From contig CADDYT010000035.1 in the NCBI GenBank assembly GCA_902810755.1, positions 1 through 50,754 of the forward strand: a DNA stretch of 50,754 nucleotides, read 5' to 3'. The translations under genes and the position numbers were made by a program. The notes under the pieces were generated by a model. That model was not told the origin of the DNA. It ran no database searches and saw only the letters and a list, made by a program, of their open reading frames with translations. Each line of letters starts with the position of its first letter. Position 1 is the stretch's first letter. The DNA comes from Chloroflexota bacterium. GTDB taxonomy: Bacteria; Chloroflexota; Ktedonobacteria; Ktedonobacterales; Ktedonobacteraceae. Positions 1 to 10,839 of this stretch are shown here, in pieces.

Positions 1-291
1 GTTGAAAAAGTAAAGTCAATTGATTCATAGGGTGTACTCGCGATGGTTGTGGAATAAGAAGATGTTATTGGAACAGGTGTTTTCTCTCATTATACCACAA
101 TCGATCATCGAAAGTGGGCATGAACCAACCTAAGGGGGGCAGTACAAACTTCCCTCTGGTGATCTATCCCTGAGGGAAGAAAACTCTTTTGAGAAACCAA
201 AGTAGGAGAAGTAGTTTTTCAGGGAAACATGAGCAAACAGTTTGGCTACTGGAGCATTCGGATTGATTTAGCCTGTTTAAGGAGGAACTCT

Positions 292-627
292 ATGTTTCAT
301 TTCCTTATTTTTCTCAGTTATACTTTCTTATGCCTTATACTCATCGTAGCTGGCTATCAATGTCTTCGAATGTCCAATACGTATCGCGTCATAGGATTCA
401 TTGCCATGCTCATCATTACCATCCTCTACACAATTGGTCTGATCTTTTTTCCCCATTCCCCTTTCATGCTTCCTTTGACCTCACTCGCTCTAGCTCCGGC
501 AGGATTATTGTTTGTCATCTACTACCTGGCCTTTTCTGAAAGGCGGAATCGCGCCATCACAATTATTGATGTAATCTTTCTAGTATTTTTCGTTGTTGTT
601 TACCTCGTTGCTATCATTGATCCTTGA
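292..627 (+). CDS. small four-helix membrane protein, unknown function
   Basis: This 111-residue protein is almost entirely hydrophobic, with about four predicted membrane spans (roughly residues 3-20, 30-50, 58-77 and 87-108) and a short charged loop, SERRNR, before the last span. The ATG at 292 is chosen because a strong AAGGAGG lies 6 nt upstream; an in-frame ATG at 229 has no comparable ribosome binding site. I do not recognise a family. Its stop codon lies directly before an RHS-protein remnant on the same strand, but nothing links the two functionally. Real gene likely; function unknown. Confidence 0.55.
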   Translation: MFHFLIFLSYTFLCLILIVAGYQCLRMSNTYRVIGFIAMLIITILYTIGLIFFPHSPFMLPLTSLALAPAGLLFVIYYLAFSERRNRAITIIDVIFLVFFVVVYLVAIIDP

Positions 628-630
628 TAG

Positions 631-966
631 AGGTATGATTGGATCAGGAATCCGTATAATGAATACTGGCACTTTAAAAACTCCTATGACCCCTATGGCG
701 TCATGCTCAACGAAACGCAGGGCCAGCCCAATCCGTTTCAATATGAAGGAGGCTACTTCGAGAGCAGCACGGGCCTGGTCAAGTTTGGGACGCGCTACTA
801 CAACCCCAACCTGGGACGGTGGACACAACAGGACGCGGTGTCGGGGAGTTTGGGCAAGCCGGATACGCTCAATCGGTACCTGTATGTGGTTGATGATCCC
901 GTCAATCTGGTGGATTCATCAGGCTCCTCAGTACATGAGCAGACTCAGACAATATTTAGAAGATGA
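631..966 (+). pseudogene. RHS repeat-associated core domain remnant
   Basis: The frame, open from just after a TAG at 628-630, reads YDPYGVMLNETQGQ, then GLVKFGTRYYNPNLGRW, TQQDAV and LNRYLYVVDDPVNLVDSSG. This is the hallmark of the RHS/YD-repeat core that ends the beta-shell of polymorphic-toxin and wall-associated RHS proteins. Intact proteins are above 1000 residues; only about 110 codons remain and no start codon with a ribosome binding site is visible. After the core there are about 15 unrelated residues (EQTQTIFRR) where a toxin tip would normally sit. I read it as a degraded cassette or 3' fragment, not a functional gene. Confidence 0.75.
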
Positions 967-1003
967 GTGCAAGGATCAGTCTTGATACGCTTCATAATAT
1001 GAA

Positions 1004-1029
1004 ACGCGCCACCTGCGCAGGTGGCGCGT
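1004..1029 (-). terminator. 26-bp perfect palindrome ending the ispG operon
   Basis: A 13+13 bp perfect palindrome (arm ACGCGCCACCTGC) lies 18 nt beyond the ispG stop on the minus strand. It is followed in that direction by a short TTTC and no long T-run. Position and GC-rich symmetry suggest a terminator or 3'-end stabilising hairpin for the long upstream operon. Confidence 0.6.
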
Positions 1030-1046
1030 CACTATCCATTGCTATC

Positions 1047-2279
<1,233 letters not shown>

Positions 2280-2333
2280 AATTGTATTACTCCATTGTTA
2301 TGGGATATAGCAGCATCCCATCCGGGATTGAAA

Positions 2334-3545
2334 CTAACTACCCCAGTGCATGATATCGCTAATAGTGATAACAACCATCAGGGTCAGCAAAATTGCCATG
2401 CCGATGAGATTGATGAGACCTTCCCGCTCCGGTTTGAGCCGCTTGCCTCCGCGCAAAATTTCTATCACTACCAGTAAGACGCGCCCACCGTCGAGAGCGG
2501 GGAAGGGCAGAATGTTGATGATCGCCAGATTCAGGCTGAGAATCGCCGTCAGGTTGAGAATGGGCCACCAGCCGAGATCGGGGATGGTCTGCGCCACTTC
2601 GCCCGTGATCTTGACGATGCCGACGGGACCGGCCAGCTGCGGCTTGATCGCGCCCGTAATCATCTGCACAATGCTACTGATAAATTGACCCGTCACGACA
2701 ACGGTATTCGCCACCCCTTTGAAGGGCGCCTGCCAGACCGGCGAACTGACATAGACAATCTTCTCCTCGACGCCCAGGTGTCCCTGATTGGGCGGCGGAT
2801 TCACCCGCGCATTGACGGTGATAGTGATGGGCGTCTTCTGCCCCTGATGGACAATTACGAGTTGCACCGGGACGTAAGACTGCTTGCTATGCGCCTGCAC
2901 GATGTTGTTAACATCCGTGACCACATCGCTGAAGAGATGGACGGGATGCCCGTCGACCGACAGGATGGTATCGCCGGGCTTCATGCCTGCAATGGCGGCG
3001 GGCGAGCCAGCTTCGACGTTGCCGATAACGGCTGGATAGGTCGGCTCTCCCTGCGTGTAGGCGATGGTGAATAGCACCATTGCCAGGATGACGTTCATGG
3101 TGACGCCGGCGCAGAGGACGATGATTCGTTTACCCGCCGGTTTAGCGGCGAAGCTCTGTGGGTCGTAGTTGCCGTCCGCGTCGTACATGTCGCCGTTCTC
3201 GCCAGGCATGCGCACGAAGCCGCCGATGGGCAACAGGTTGAGCGAGTAGATGGTATGGTTGTCGGGCTGCTCGCCGGGTTTGCCGGGGCCGCCGCTCGTG
3301 CCGCCGAAAGGCGTCTGCTCCAGCCCGTCATAGTCATCTTCTTCGTGACGCGCGCCGCCGAACCAGATGACACGCCAGCCGCCGTTCTCTTTCCTTTGAA
3401 TGCCCACAATGCGCGGCGGGAAGCCGAGGCCAAATTCCTCGACGCGAATACCCGCCCATTTGGCCGTGATAAAGTGACCGAACTCATGCACCAGAATGCA
3501 GAGGCCAAAGACAGGAATGGCGGCTAATAAGTACCAGTTATTCAT
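2334..3545 (-). CDS. rseP: RseP-type site-2 membrane zinc protease (M50)
   Basis: An intramembrane metalloprotease of the S2P family; relatives cut transmembrane anti-sigma factors or signal peptides. The zinc site HEFGH is at residues 20-24 in the first membrane segment. A PDZ domain (around VEAGSPAAIAGMKPGD, about residues 180-255) sits between membrane segments, and the second catalytic motif FPALDGGR lies near residue 345. At 403 residues the length is normal. A charged insert of about 50 residues with DDYDGLEQ follows the first segment. It lies 8 nt after dxr, the usual uppS-cdsA-dxr-rseP order. The local ECF sigma/anti-sigma pair could supply a substrate; that is only inference. Confidence 0.93.
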   Translation of the reverse strand: MNNWYLLAAIPVFGLCILVHEFGHFITAKWAGIRVEEFGLGFPPRIVGIQRKENGGWRVIWFGGARHEEDDYDGLEQTPFGGTSGGPGKPGEQPDNHTIYSLNLLPIGGFVRMPGENGDMYDADGNYDPQSFAAKPAGKRIIVLCAGVTMNVILAMVLFTIAYTQGEPTYPAVIGNVEAGSPAAIAGMKPGDTILSVDGHPVHLFSDVVTDVNNIVQAHSKQSYVPVQLVIVHQGQKTPITITVNARVNPPPNQGHLGVEEKIVYVSSPVWQAPFKGVANTVVVTGQFISSIVQMITGAIKPQLAGPVGIVKITGEVAQTIPDLGWWPILNLTAILSLNLAIINILPFPALDGGRVLLVVIEILRGGKRLKPEREGLINLIGMAILLTLMVVITISDIMHWGS

Positions 3546-3553
3546 AAAGCTTT

Positions 3554-4768
3554 CTATACCTCACCATAGACAGGACTCAATTCACGCGCAGTTCGACGCG
3601 CCCAGGCGCATGTTTCAAGAATGGTCTCGATGTCGGGTTGCTCAACGGGTTGATGGCGTTCCAGCACAGCCTCGATCAGTTCGGCAATGCCGGGAAAGCT
3701 GATCTTGCCCGCGAGGAAGAGGGCCACCGCCTCTTCATCAGCCCCGACCAGCACGCTGGGATAGGTGCCGCCGCGATTGGCCGCTTCCAGAGCGAGACGG
3801 AAGCAGGGAAAACGGACGATATCCAGTTGCTCGAAATGCAGTTGACCCACGTCAGGCCAGCGCAGTTCGCGCAACAGGCCGGTACCAGCCGTATCCAGCC
3901 GTTGCGGATAGCTCAGCGCGTGCAGGATGGGCAGGTGCATGGTGGGCAGGCTGGCCTGCATCTTGATCGAGCCATCGATGAATTCGACCATCGAGTGAAT
4001 GATGCTCTCCGGGTGAACAACGACCTCGATGCGTTCGTAGGGGATGTCAAAGAGCCAGTGCGCCTCAAGCACCTCCAGGCCCTTGTTCATCAACGTGGCG
4101 CTGTCAATGGTAATCTTTGTCCCCATGCGCCACGTGGGATGGGCGAGGGCCTGCTCGACTGTGACCGAGCGCAGTTGCTCCGATGTAGCATGGCGAAACG
4201 GGCCACCGGAAGCGGTGAGCAACAGGCGGCGCACTTCTGCGGTACGCTCGCCGTGCAGGCTTTGCCAGATGGCGCTGTGTTCGCTATCGATAGGCCGGAT
4301 TTCCACGCCCGCCTGCTGTGCTGCCTGCATCACGAGATGACCGGCCATGACCAGCGTCTCTTTGTTGGCAAGCGCGATCAGCTTGCCCGCCCGAATGGCC
4401 GCCAGCGTGGGGCCGAGGCCGACAAGGCCAGAGGTGGCAGCTACGACGACATCGGCCTCTGAATATGTTGCCACTTCAAAGAGGCTCTGTTCGCCGATAA
4501 CGACACCGGGCAAGGCTTCTCGCGCCGCCCGCGCAATTTCTGCATTCTCGGCAGCGCAGGCCACCAGCGCAGGCTTAAATTCACGTGCCTGCTCTGCCAG
4601 CAGTTCGATATTGCTACGCGCCGCCAATGCGACTATATGAAAATGATTCGGGAAACGCCGCACCACGTCCAGCGTCTGCCGCCCGATGGAGCCGGTGCTT
4701 CCCAGCAAGGCAATACGTTTCGGAAAAGTATTCATATGCTCTGTTGCTATCGCCATTCGATTGTTCAC
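3554..4768 (-). CDS. dxr: 1-deoxy-D-xylulose 5-phosphate reductoisomerase
   Basis: Second enzyme of the MEP pathway, converting DXP to MEP with NADPH and a divalent metal. The NADPH-binding loop ALLGSTGSIGRQTLD is near residues 20-35. The metal and substrate segments IDSEHSAIWQSL and SGGPFR are present, with KITIDSATLMNKGLEVLEAHWLF further on. The 404-residue length fits. A GTG start at 4768 is preceded by GAGGG six bases upstream; the ATG four codons in is an alternative. It lies between cdsA and the site-2 protease gene, separated from cdsA by a 125-nt gap with a 17-bp stem inverted repeat. Confidence 0.95.
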   Translation of the reverse strand: MNNRMAIATEHMNTFPKRIALLGSTGSIGRQTLDVVRRFPNHFHIVALAARSNIELLAEQAREFKPALVACAAENAEIARAAREALPGVVIGEQSLFEVATYSEADVVVAATSGLVGLGPTLAAIRAGKLIALANKETLVMAGHLVMQAAQQAGVEIRPIDSEHSAIWQSLHGERTAEVRRLLLTASGGPFRHATSEQLRSVTVEQALAHPTWRMGTKITIDSATLMNKGLEVLEAHWLFDIPYERIEVVVHPESIIHSMVEFIDGSIKMQASLPTMHLPILHALSYPQRLDTAGTGLLRELRWPDVGQLHFEQLDIVRFPCFRLALEAANRGGTYPSVLVGADEEAVALFLAGKISFPGIAELIEAVLERHQPVEQPDIETILETCAWARRTARELSPVYGEV

Positions 4769-4813
4769 TTCTGGCCCTCAAGCAGATTATACCATGCACT
4801 GGCTATTTGTTTT

Positions 4814-4883
4814 TATGTCAGGCTCACTCACCATGTCCTGTTTCGCTCCCGCTCAGCATGATATGATGAGTGAGCCTGACATA
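4814..4883. repeat. 17-bp inverted repeat between cdsA and dxr
   Basis: The arms at 4814-4830 and 4867-4883 are perfect complements (TATGTCAGGCTCACTCA) around a 36-nt centre. It begins 10 nt after the cdsA stop and lies 46 nt before the dxr start, inside the operon. No T-run follows on the minus strand, so it may be an RNA processing or stabilising hairpin and not a full terminator. Confidence 0.6.
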
Positions 4884-4892
4884 GGCTCTACA

Positions 4893-5843
4893 CTACTTTC
4901 CTACGAATAAGGAGAAGAAATAGACGACCATGACGGCGAAAAGCAGGCTGTCGATACGGTCGAGCATGCCGCCGTGACCGGGAATAAGCTGGCCGCTATC
5001 CTTGACATGGACCTGGCGTTTGATCAGCGATTCGGCAAGGTCGCCCAGCACAGAGGCAATGGTGACGAGGATACCGAGGACGATGGCGAGGTACCAGGGA
5101 ATGCCCAGCGGGGCGCTGAAGAGAACCACCGCAATCGTTCCCAGGACGAGGCCACCGAAAACGCCTTCCCAGGTTTTGCCGGGACTGATTGTCGGCGCGA
5201 GCCTGTGCCGACCGATGAAGCGACCGGTGAAAAACGCGCCCGTGTCCGACCCCCAGACGCCAAAAAGGGCCACCAGCACCCACCAGAGGCCATTGGGCAA
5301 CACCCACCAGGGGGTTTGCGCTAACGGCCAGCTCAGTTGAAAGCCACGCAGTAAGATGAAGCAGCTTAACGGCCAGCCGAGGTAGACGGGGATGGCAACG
5401 GTCAGCGCCCAGTCGACCAGCGAGTCGGTGTGATCTTTGCGAGCGAACAGGACGGGGAATGTGACAAGCAAAGACGCGCTCAAGCCGATTTCCAGCAGGA
5501 GTAGTTGCCGGTGGGGGAACATGGCGGCCAGCAGAAAGAGAATACTCAGCATCAGGCTCACCAGCATGACCGGGTGGTAGCTGGCATGCAGCATCATGCG
5601 ATGGAATTCGTAGATGCCCAGGCAGGTAATGAGCAGCAGGATGGCGAATGTCCACCAGCCACCGAGCCAGGCAAAGAGGACGATGATGGGAATGCCGACA
5701 ATGGCCGTAAGCCAGCGTTGTACAAGAGAGCTGCGCTCCCGCTTGCCACTCCCGCTGGCCTGCCCGGCTGCGCCTTCCTGCGTATTCTCTTCTTCTGCGC
5801 TTCGCACGCGGCGTGTTCCCCCTGTGCCGATCTGATATCCCAT
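4893..5843 (-). CDS. cdsA: phosphatidate cytidylyltransferase
   Basis: Makes CDP-diacylglycerol from phosphatidic acid and CTP at the membrane. The 316-residue protein has a charged N-terminus (about 35 residues), about seven to eight hydrophobic spans and the family's C-terminal signature GDLAESLIKRQVHVKDSG followed by PGHGGMLDRIDSL. SDTGAFFTGRFIGRHRLAPT and SPGKTWEG precede it. The start is uncertain because no clear Shine-Dalgarno precedes the ATG at 5843; a start inside the hydrophilic N-terminus is possible. The gene sits 27 nt after uppS in the conserved frr-uppS-cdsA-dxr order. Confidence 0.93.
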   Translation of the reverse strand: MGYQIGTGGTRRVRSAEEENTQEGAAGQASGSGKRERSSLVQRWLTAIVGIPIIVLFAWLGGWWTFAILLLITCLGIYEFHRMMLHASYHPVMLVSLMLSILFLLAAMFPHRQLLLLEIGLSASLLVTFPVLFARKDHTDSLVDWALTVAIPVYLGWPLSCFILLRGFQLSWPLAQTPWWVLPNGLWWVLVALFGVWGSDTGAFFTGRFIGRHRLAPTISPGKTWEGVFGGLVLGTIAVVLFSAPLGIPWYLAIVLGILVTIASVLGDLAESLIKRQVHVKDSGQLIPGHGGMLDRIDSLLFAVMVVYFFSLFVGK

Positions 5844-5870
5844 AGGAGCCGATTGATCGGCCCCTACGCA

Positions 5871-6668
5871 TTATTTTGCTGGCGGGGTGGAGAGACGGCC
5901 AAAACGTCGCTGGCGCTGACAGTAGCTTTCTATTGCTGCCCGCAAATCCTCGCGCCCAAAGTCGGGCCAGAGGGTGGGGGTGGAATAATACTCACTATAG
6001 GCACTTTGCCACAACAGGAAGTTGCTGACGCGCATCTCGCCCGCCGTGCGAATCACCATATCCGGGTCTGGCAGGTCACGGGTGTAGAGGTAAGAGGCGA
6101 TCAGTTCTTCACAGATGTCTTCAGGCCTGTGTCCATCAGCGATAATCTGGCGAATGGCGTCTACGAGTTCAGCCCGTCCACCATAGTTAAAACAGACATT
6201 GAGGGCGATGCGGGTATTGTTGCGCGTCAGTTCAATCGAGTCCCGCACCGCTTTTTGAATTTCGGGTGAGAGGTCCTGTAAGCGACCAAGATGGCGCAGG
6301 CGCACTCCATCGCGATGTAACTTCTCCAGGTCGAGGCGGATCGTCTCCCAGAAGAGACGCATCAAGCCATCGACTTCCGCACGAGGGCGACCCCAGTTTT
6401 CGGTTGAGAAGGCATACACGCTGAGCATTTCGATGTTTTCATCGGCGGCGCATTCGACCACCCGTTTCAGAGCGGTGACGCCCGCTTTATGGCCGGCAAG
6501 CCGGGGCAGGTGGCGTCTGGTTGCCCAGCGCCCGTTCCCATCCATAATAATGGCGAGGTGGCGCAGCGGCGGCACGCTGGAATTTTGCTCAGCAGCAACA
6601 GCTTGTTCCTGCACACTCCCTTTTCCCTCTACAATTGACGAGGGAGCAAGGTTCTCTATCCTGGTCAA
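5871..6668 (-). CDS. uppS: isoprenyl (undecaprenyl-type) diphosphate synthase
   Basis: A cis-prenyltransferase making the polyprenyl carrier used in cell-wall and glycan assembly. The catalytic segment HLAIIMDGNGRWA is clear, with SVYAFSTENW, FNYGGRAELVDA and the C-terminal RTAGEMRVSNFLLWQSAYSE. The frame stays open up to 6725, overlapping frr. I favour a TTG start at 6668 because GGAGG lies 6 nt upstream inside the frr tail and the TTG begins two bases after the frr stop, which suggests translational coupling. This gives 265 residues, close to the family norm. Confidence 0.93.
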   Translation of the reverse strand: MTRIENLAPSSIVEGKGSVQEQAVAAEQNSSVPPLRHLAIIMDGNGRWATRRHLPRLAGHKAGVTALKRVVECAADENIEMLSVYAFSTENWGRPRAEVDGLMRLFWETIRLDLEKLHRDGVRLRHLGRLQDLSPEIQKAVRDSIELTRNNTRIALNVCFNYGGRAELVDAIRQIIADGHRPEDICEELIASYLYTRDLPDPDMVIRTAGEMRVSNFLLWQSAYSEYYSTPTLWPDFGREDLRAAIESYCQRQRRFGRLSTPPAK

Positions 6669-6669
6669 T

Positions 6670-7227
6670 TTAGACCTCCAGTATCTCCAGTTCCTTGGCT
6701 TTGCCGACCCTTTCCATTTCTTCAATGTAGCGGTCGGTGAGCTTCTGTAACTTTTCGGTATTACGTTTCAGCTCGTCCTCGGAAATTTCTTTCTTTTTTT
6801 CACGGTCGCGCAGTTTGTCGTGTGCATCACGACGAATGTTGCGAACGGCAACTTTATGCTCATCCAACTTTTTGTGCAGCATCTTGACCATATCGCGGCG
6901 GCGTTCCTCGCTCATGGGAGGAATGACCAGGCGAATCACCTGCCCGTCATTGTTCGGGTTGATACCCAGGTCAGACCGCTGAATGGCCTTCTCTATATCT
7001 GTCAGGATTTTGCGATCCCAGGGCTGGATGACCAGTTGACGCGCATCCGGGACAGAAATGGTGGCAAGCTGGTTGATGGGGGTCGGCGCTCCATAATACT
7101 CGACCTGAATGCGCTCAACCAGGGCGGGATTCGCACGTCCGGTACGAATGGTCGCCAGGTCCTGCCTGAGAGCCTCAACCGCTTTGCTCATACGTCGTTC
7201 CGCATCGCTGAAAATATCTGCTACCAT
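6670..7227 (-). CDS. frr: ribosome recycling factor
   Basis: Splits the post-termination ribosome together with EF-G. The 185-residue protein has the normal family length. Segments typical of RRF are RTGRANPALVERI, VEYYGAPTPINQLA and WDRKILTDIEKAI, then the long C-terminal helix with RRDAHDKLRDREKKKEISED. The ATG at 7227 is chosen because AAGGGAG lies about 8 nt upstream and the protein then starts MVADIFSDAERRM like its relatives; the open frame upstream overlaps pyrH. It is 76 nt after pyrH and is followed at once by uppS. Confidence 0.96.
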   Translation of the reverse strand: MVADIFSDAERRMSKAVEALRQDLATIRTGRANPALVERIQVEYYGAPTPINQLATISVPDARQLVIQPWDRKILTDIEKAIQRSDLGINPNNDGQVIRLVIPPMSEERRRDMVKMLHKKLDEHKVAVRNIRRDAHDKLRDREKKKEISEDELKRNTEKLQKLTDRYIEEMERVGKAKELEILEV

Positions 7228-7303
7228 TGCAACGCTCCCTTGTAAGGGCGACATCCTTGCCGGAGGCCGCCCGCACATACGCACACCAACGTCAGATGAC
7301 CGT

Positions 7304-8080
<777 letters not shown>

Positions 8081-8677
8081 TTACTCCCCCAGGGCATAGC
8101 GACTGAAGCGACGCACTACGATAGGTTCACCTGTCTCAGCGCTGACCTTGCGCACGAGGTCGCCAACGGTGACGGCTTCGTCCTTGACAAAAGGCTGCAA
8201 GAGCAAGACCTGCTCGCCCAGCACCTTCTTCAACTTGTTGTCGATGACCTCTTCACGCTTCTCAGCAGGAACCCGCGCCATCGCAGGCTCCTCGGCAATC
8301 ACGCGGCGAGCTTCCTCAACCACATCGGCAGGGACATCATCCAGGCTGATGTATTTCGGGTTGAGTCCGGCAATTTGCAGGGTGATATCGCTGGCAAGCT
8401 GGCGGAACGCCTCGCTGCGCGCCACGAAATCGGTGCTGCAGTTGAGTTCAAGCAGGACACCAAGCGAGTTGTTATGGTGGACATAGGCGAAGATGCCCCC
8501 CTGCTTGGTCTCGCGGCCCGAAGCCATGATCTTCTCGCCCTTGCGGCTGCTCTTCGCTTCCAGAATCTTGACGGCCTCATCCCAGGAAGCGGCCTCGGCG
8601 AGCGCATTTTTGCAATCGTTAAATGTTGCGCCCGTCTCCTCCCGCAACTTCTTTACATCGGCTGCTGCGTAGTTCAT
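8081..8677 (-). CDS. tsf: translation elongation factor Ts (short form)
   Basis: Guanine nucleotide exchange factor for EF-Tu. It opens with the UBA-like domain VKKLREETGATFNDCKNALAE and carries the TDFVAR motif (NCSTDFVARSEAF). At 198 residues it is the short form with one core subdomain, as in Thermus and many Chloroflexota, against about 280 in E. coli. A GAGGAG lies about 11 nt before the ATG. It is usually just behind rpsB, but here a gap of about 600 bp filled with palindromic repeats separates the two. Confidence 0.95.
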   Translation of the reverse strand: MNYAAADVKKLREETGATFNDCKNALAEAASWDEAVKILEAKSSRKGEKIMASGRETKQGGIFAYVHHNNSLGVLLELNCSTDFVARSEAFRQLASDITLQIAGLNPKYISLDDVPADVVEEARRVIAEEPAMARVPAEKREEVIDNKLKKVLGEQVLLLQPFVKDEAVTVGDLVRKVSAETGEPIVVRRFSRYALGE

Positions 8678-8924
8678 ACGGTCTGTTTCTCCTCAATCTC
8701 ATAGTTCTATCATACTCAGGGAGCGGGTCAGAGTACAATTGTCTCTGTCCATCATTTCTGACACCTGAGTGCTTGACAAATTTTCGTATTTGTGTGTTAA
8801 AGAACACACGAACACAAAAATATCGCGGCTTCATCCCTCTCTCACCTTCTTACGAAAGAAGGGGCATGAAACATACAGGAAAAAGCGGGAGGCAGGAGGA
8901 CGATGCGCAGGGCCGGGCGAGTAC

Positions 8925-9190
8925 GCGCCGCAGGCCACCCCCAGGCCACCCGCAAGGGGTGGCCCTACTATATACGGCTTGCTGAACCGTCGCGTATATA
9001 GTAGGGCCACCCCCATAGGCGTTAACTTAAGGCCGCCGCAGGCCACCCGCCAGGGGTGGCCCTACGAGAGACGCGGCGTTCGTGCCGCCTGGGGAGCCGC
9101 GTATATAGTAGGGCCACCCCTGGCGGCTGGCCTGCCTGGCGCTCGCACGGCCTTCAGTTACCGCCTATGGGGCCACCCCTTGCGGGTGGC
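8925..9190. repeat. cluster of GGCCACCC/GGGTGGCC palindromic repeats between tsf and rpsB
   Basis: Several copies of an inverted unit GGCCACCC-N5/6-GGGTGGCC followed by CTACTATA or CTACGAGA, in both orientations. The cluster ends with a TCGCACGGCCTTCAGTTA-type tail and CGCCTATGGGG. The same composite, including the tail, recurs at 39006-39172; simpler versions occur at 10369-10720 and 18737-19017. Reading frames crossing it translate into low-complexity repeats and are not genes. Apart from it, the gap 8678-9280 shows nothing I recognise. Confidence 0.85.
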
Positions 9191-9280
9191 CTGGGGGTGG
9201 CCTGGGAATGGCCTGGGCGCGGAAGCTGCGACCACTCGTCCAGTACTGCTTCCTCTCTACCTCCCGCTATACAATTGCGC

Positions 9281-10126
9281 TTACATGGCCTCTTTAGCGA
9301 CGAGTTCTGGCTCCGCGACAGAGGTTTCCTCGGCGGGCAAAGCGGGAGGAGCCATATCCAGCTCCTCAGCATTGAGAACAGTTTCAGGCCGCCCGGCTGC
9401 TTCGGCAGGGGCCTCTTCGGAGTCCTTCATGCGAGCCTCAAGTTCGCGGCGTCCCTCGATGGCGGCGTCGGCGATTCGGGCGCAGAGCAGGCGCACGGCG
9501 CGAATGGCATCATCGTTGGCCGGAATGGGGTAATCCATCTCATCAGGGTCGCAGTTGGTATCGGCCAGGGCGATGATGGGGATTTCCAGGCGGCGCGCTT
9601 CCAGTACGGCAGTGCGCTCTTTGCGCGTATCGACGATAAAGAGGGCTGCGGGCAGCCGCTTCATGTCTTTGATGCCGCCCAGCAGGCGTTCCAGACGGGT
9701 AATGTCATCCTGCAGGCGCTGCACTTCCTTCTTGGGCAGCCGCTCGAATTCACCACGATCGCGGCGCGCCTCAAGTTCACGCAGATAGCGAATGCGCGAC
9801 TGGATGGTCTGAAAGTTGGTGAGCATACCGCCAAGCCACCGCTGGTTCACGTAGTACATGCCGCTGCGTTTGGCCTCTTCGGCGACAGCTTCCTGAGCCT
9901 GCTTCTTCGTGCCAACAAAGAGAATACTCTCACCGTTGGCCGCAAGCTGTTTGACGAAATTGTAGGCTTCGTTGAGGCGCGCCACCGTCTGCTGAAGATC
10001 GATGATATGAATGCCGTTGCGATCCATGAAGATGAAGGGTGCCATCTTCGGGTTCCAGCGACGGGTCTGATGTCCGAAGTGGACACCGGCCTCAAGAAGC
10101 TGCTTCATTGAGATAACGTTTGCCAA
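9281..10126 (-). CDS. rpsB: 30S ribosomal protein S2 with acidic C-terminal tail
   Basis: Starts [26 protein letters not shown] as S2 proteins do, with [25 protein letters not shown] and [11 protein letters not shown] further on. At 281 residues it is longer than E. coli S2 because of a tail of about 45 acidic and alanine/proline-rich residues. A TTG start at 10126 is supported by GGGAGG 9 nt upstream; the next ATG, at the conserved ISM, would cut into the conserved N-terminus. It is the first gene of the long minus-strand operon and has its own promoter and leader. Confidence 0.95.
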   Translation of the reverse strand: MANVISMKQLLEAGVHFGHQTRRWNPKMAPFIFMDRNGIHIIDLQQTVARLNEAYNFVKQLAANGESILFVGTKKQAQEAVAEEAKRSGMYYVNQRWLGGMLTNFQTIQSRIRYLRELEARRDRGEFERLPKKEVQRLQDDITRLERLLGGIKDMKRLPAALFIVDTRKERTAVLEARRLEIPIIALADTNCDPDEMDYPIPANDDAIRAVRLLCARIADAAIEGRRELEARMKDSEEAPAEAAGRPETVLNAEELDMAPPALPAEETSVAEPELVAKEAM

Positions 10127-10255
10127 AAAACAATTCCTCCCTTATTTCCTCCGCTCTCATCTACATCAGCGAAGGGTTCCCCACGGCAAGACCCTACAAC
10201 ACCAACGAGCGAGGGGCACCAGGGTTTCTGCTGATCCGAGAGCGTGTGTATTTCC

Positions 10256-10302
10256 CTGTGATTCCTCAAATCACAGCGGCGCGAGAGATACTTGCTCTCG
10301 CT
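10256..10302 (-). promoter_or_regulatory. paired hairpins in the rpsB leader RNA
   Basis: The leader of about 180 nt between the promoter and rpsB holds two stem-loops. One is GCGAGAG-N7-CTCTCGC near 10281-10301. The other is CTGTGATT-N5-AATCACAG at 10256-10276. S2 operons are often autoregulated through their leader in other bacteria; that this leader does so is inference from position only. Confidence 0.4.
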
Positions 10303-10310
10303 AAGCAGTA

Positions 10311-10339
10311 AGTATAGCACACTTCAGATGCGCTGACAA
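10311..10339 (-). promoter_or_regulatory. sigma-70-type promoter of the rpsB operon
   Basis: On the minus strand TTGTCA (10339-10334) is separated by exactly 17 nt from TATACT (10316-10311). It lies about 185 nt upstream of rpsB with no gene between. Confidence 0.7.
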
Positions 10340-10368
10340 GCGAAATTCGCCATTTCGGGCTATGTCTC

Positions 10369-10720
10369 CTGCAGGCCACCCGCAAGAGGTGGCCCTACTA
10401 TACACGATACAATCGTGCCTCTTGTGCGGTGTTCGTGTATAGCCCGCAGGCCATCCACAGGCCATCCGCAAGGGATGGCCCTACTCTACACGCTGCCACA
10501 ATGGGCATGAAGTTGTCGGAAGTGGCGAGGCAGGCCACCCGCAAGGGATGGCCCTACTCTACACGGGAGCATGGACGCGTCGTATATAGTAGGGCCATCC
10601 CTTGCGGGTGGCCTGCGGATGGCCCTACTCTACACGTGGCCTGCGGATGGCCCTACTCTACACGTGGCCTGCGGGTGGCCCTACTCTACACGTGGCCTGC
10701 GATGGCCCTACTCTACACGA
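10369..10720. repeat. GGCCACCC-family repeats with a 28-bp tandem array
   Basis: Upstream of the rpsB promoter are about eight copies of the GGCCA(C/T)CC palindrome family linked by CCTACTCTACACG. From 10609 to 10719 the unit TGGCCTGCGGATGGCCCTAC plus TCTACACG repeats four times in tandem (28, 28, 28 and 27 bp). Frames reading through it give WPYSTRG-type repeats and are not coding. There are no spacers of CRISPR character. Confidence 0.85.
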
Positions 10721-10839
10721 CGTATCTGTTGCTTGAGGATATCTTTCCTTCTTCCCATTCACTCGTAAATCAAGTATACTTCAGGCAGAAAATGGTGTTT
10801 CCTGCAAACGGGATGTGGTGAAGATAGCGGAGGGGAATT

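Noticed and set aside
10609..10719. Possible CRISPR array
   Set aside because: Units are contiguous tandem copies with no unique spacers, and no cas gene is in the window.
10429..10821. 130-codon frame over the repeat cluster upstream of rpsB
   Set aside because: It translates the GGCCACCC repeats into periodic WPYSTRG peptides, so the open frame is a by-product of the repeat length.
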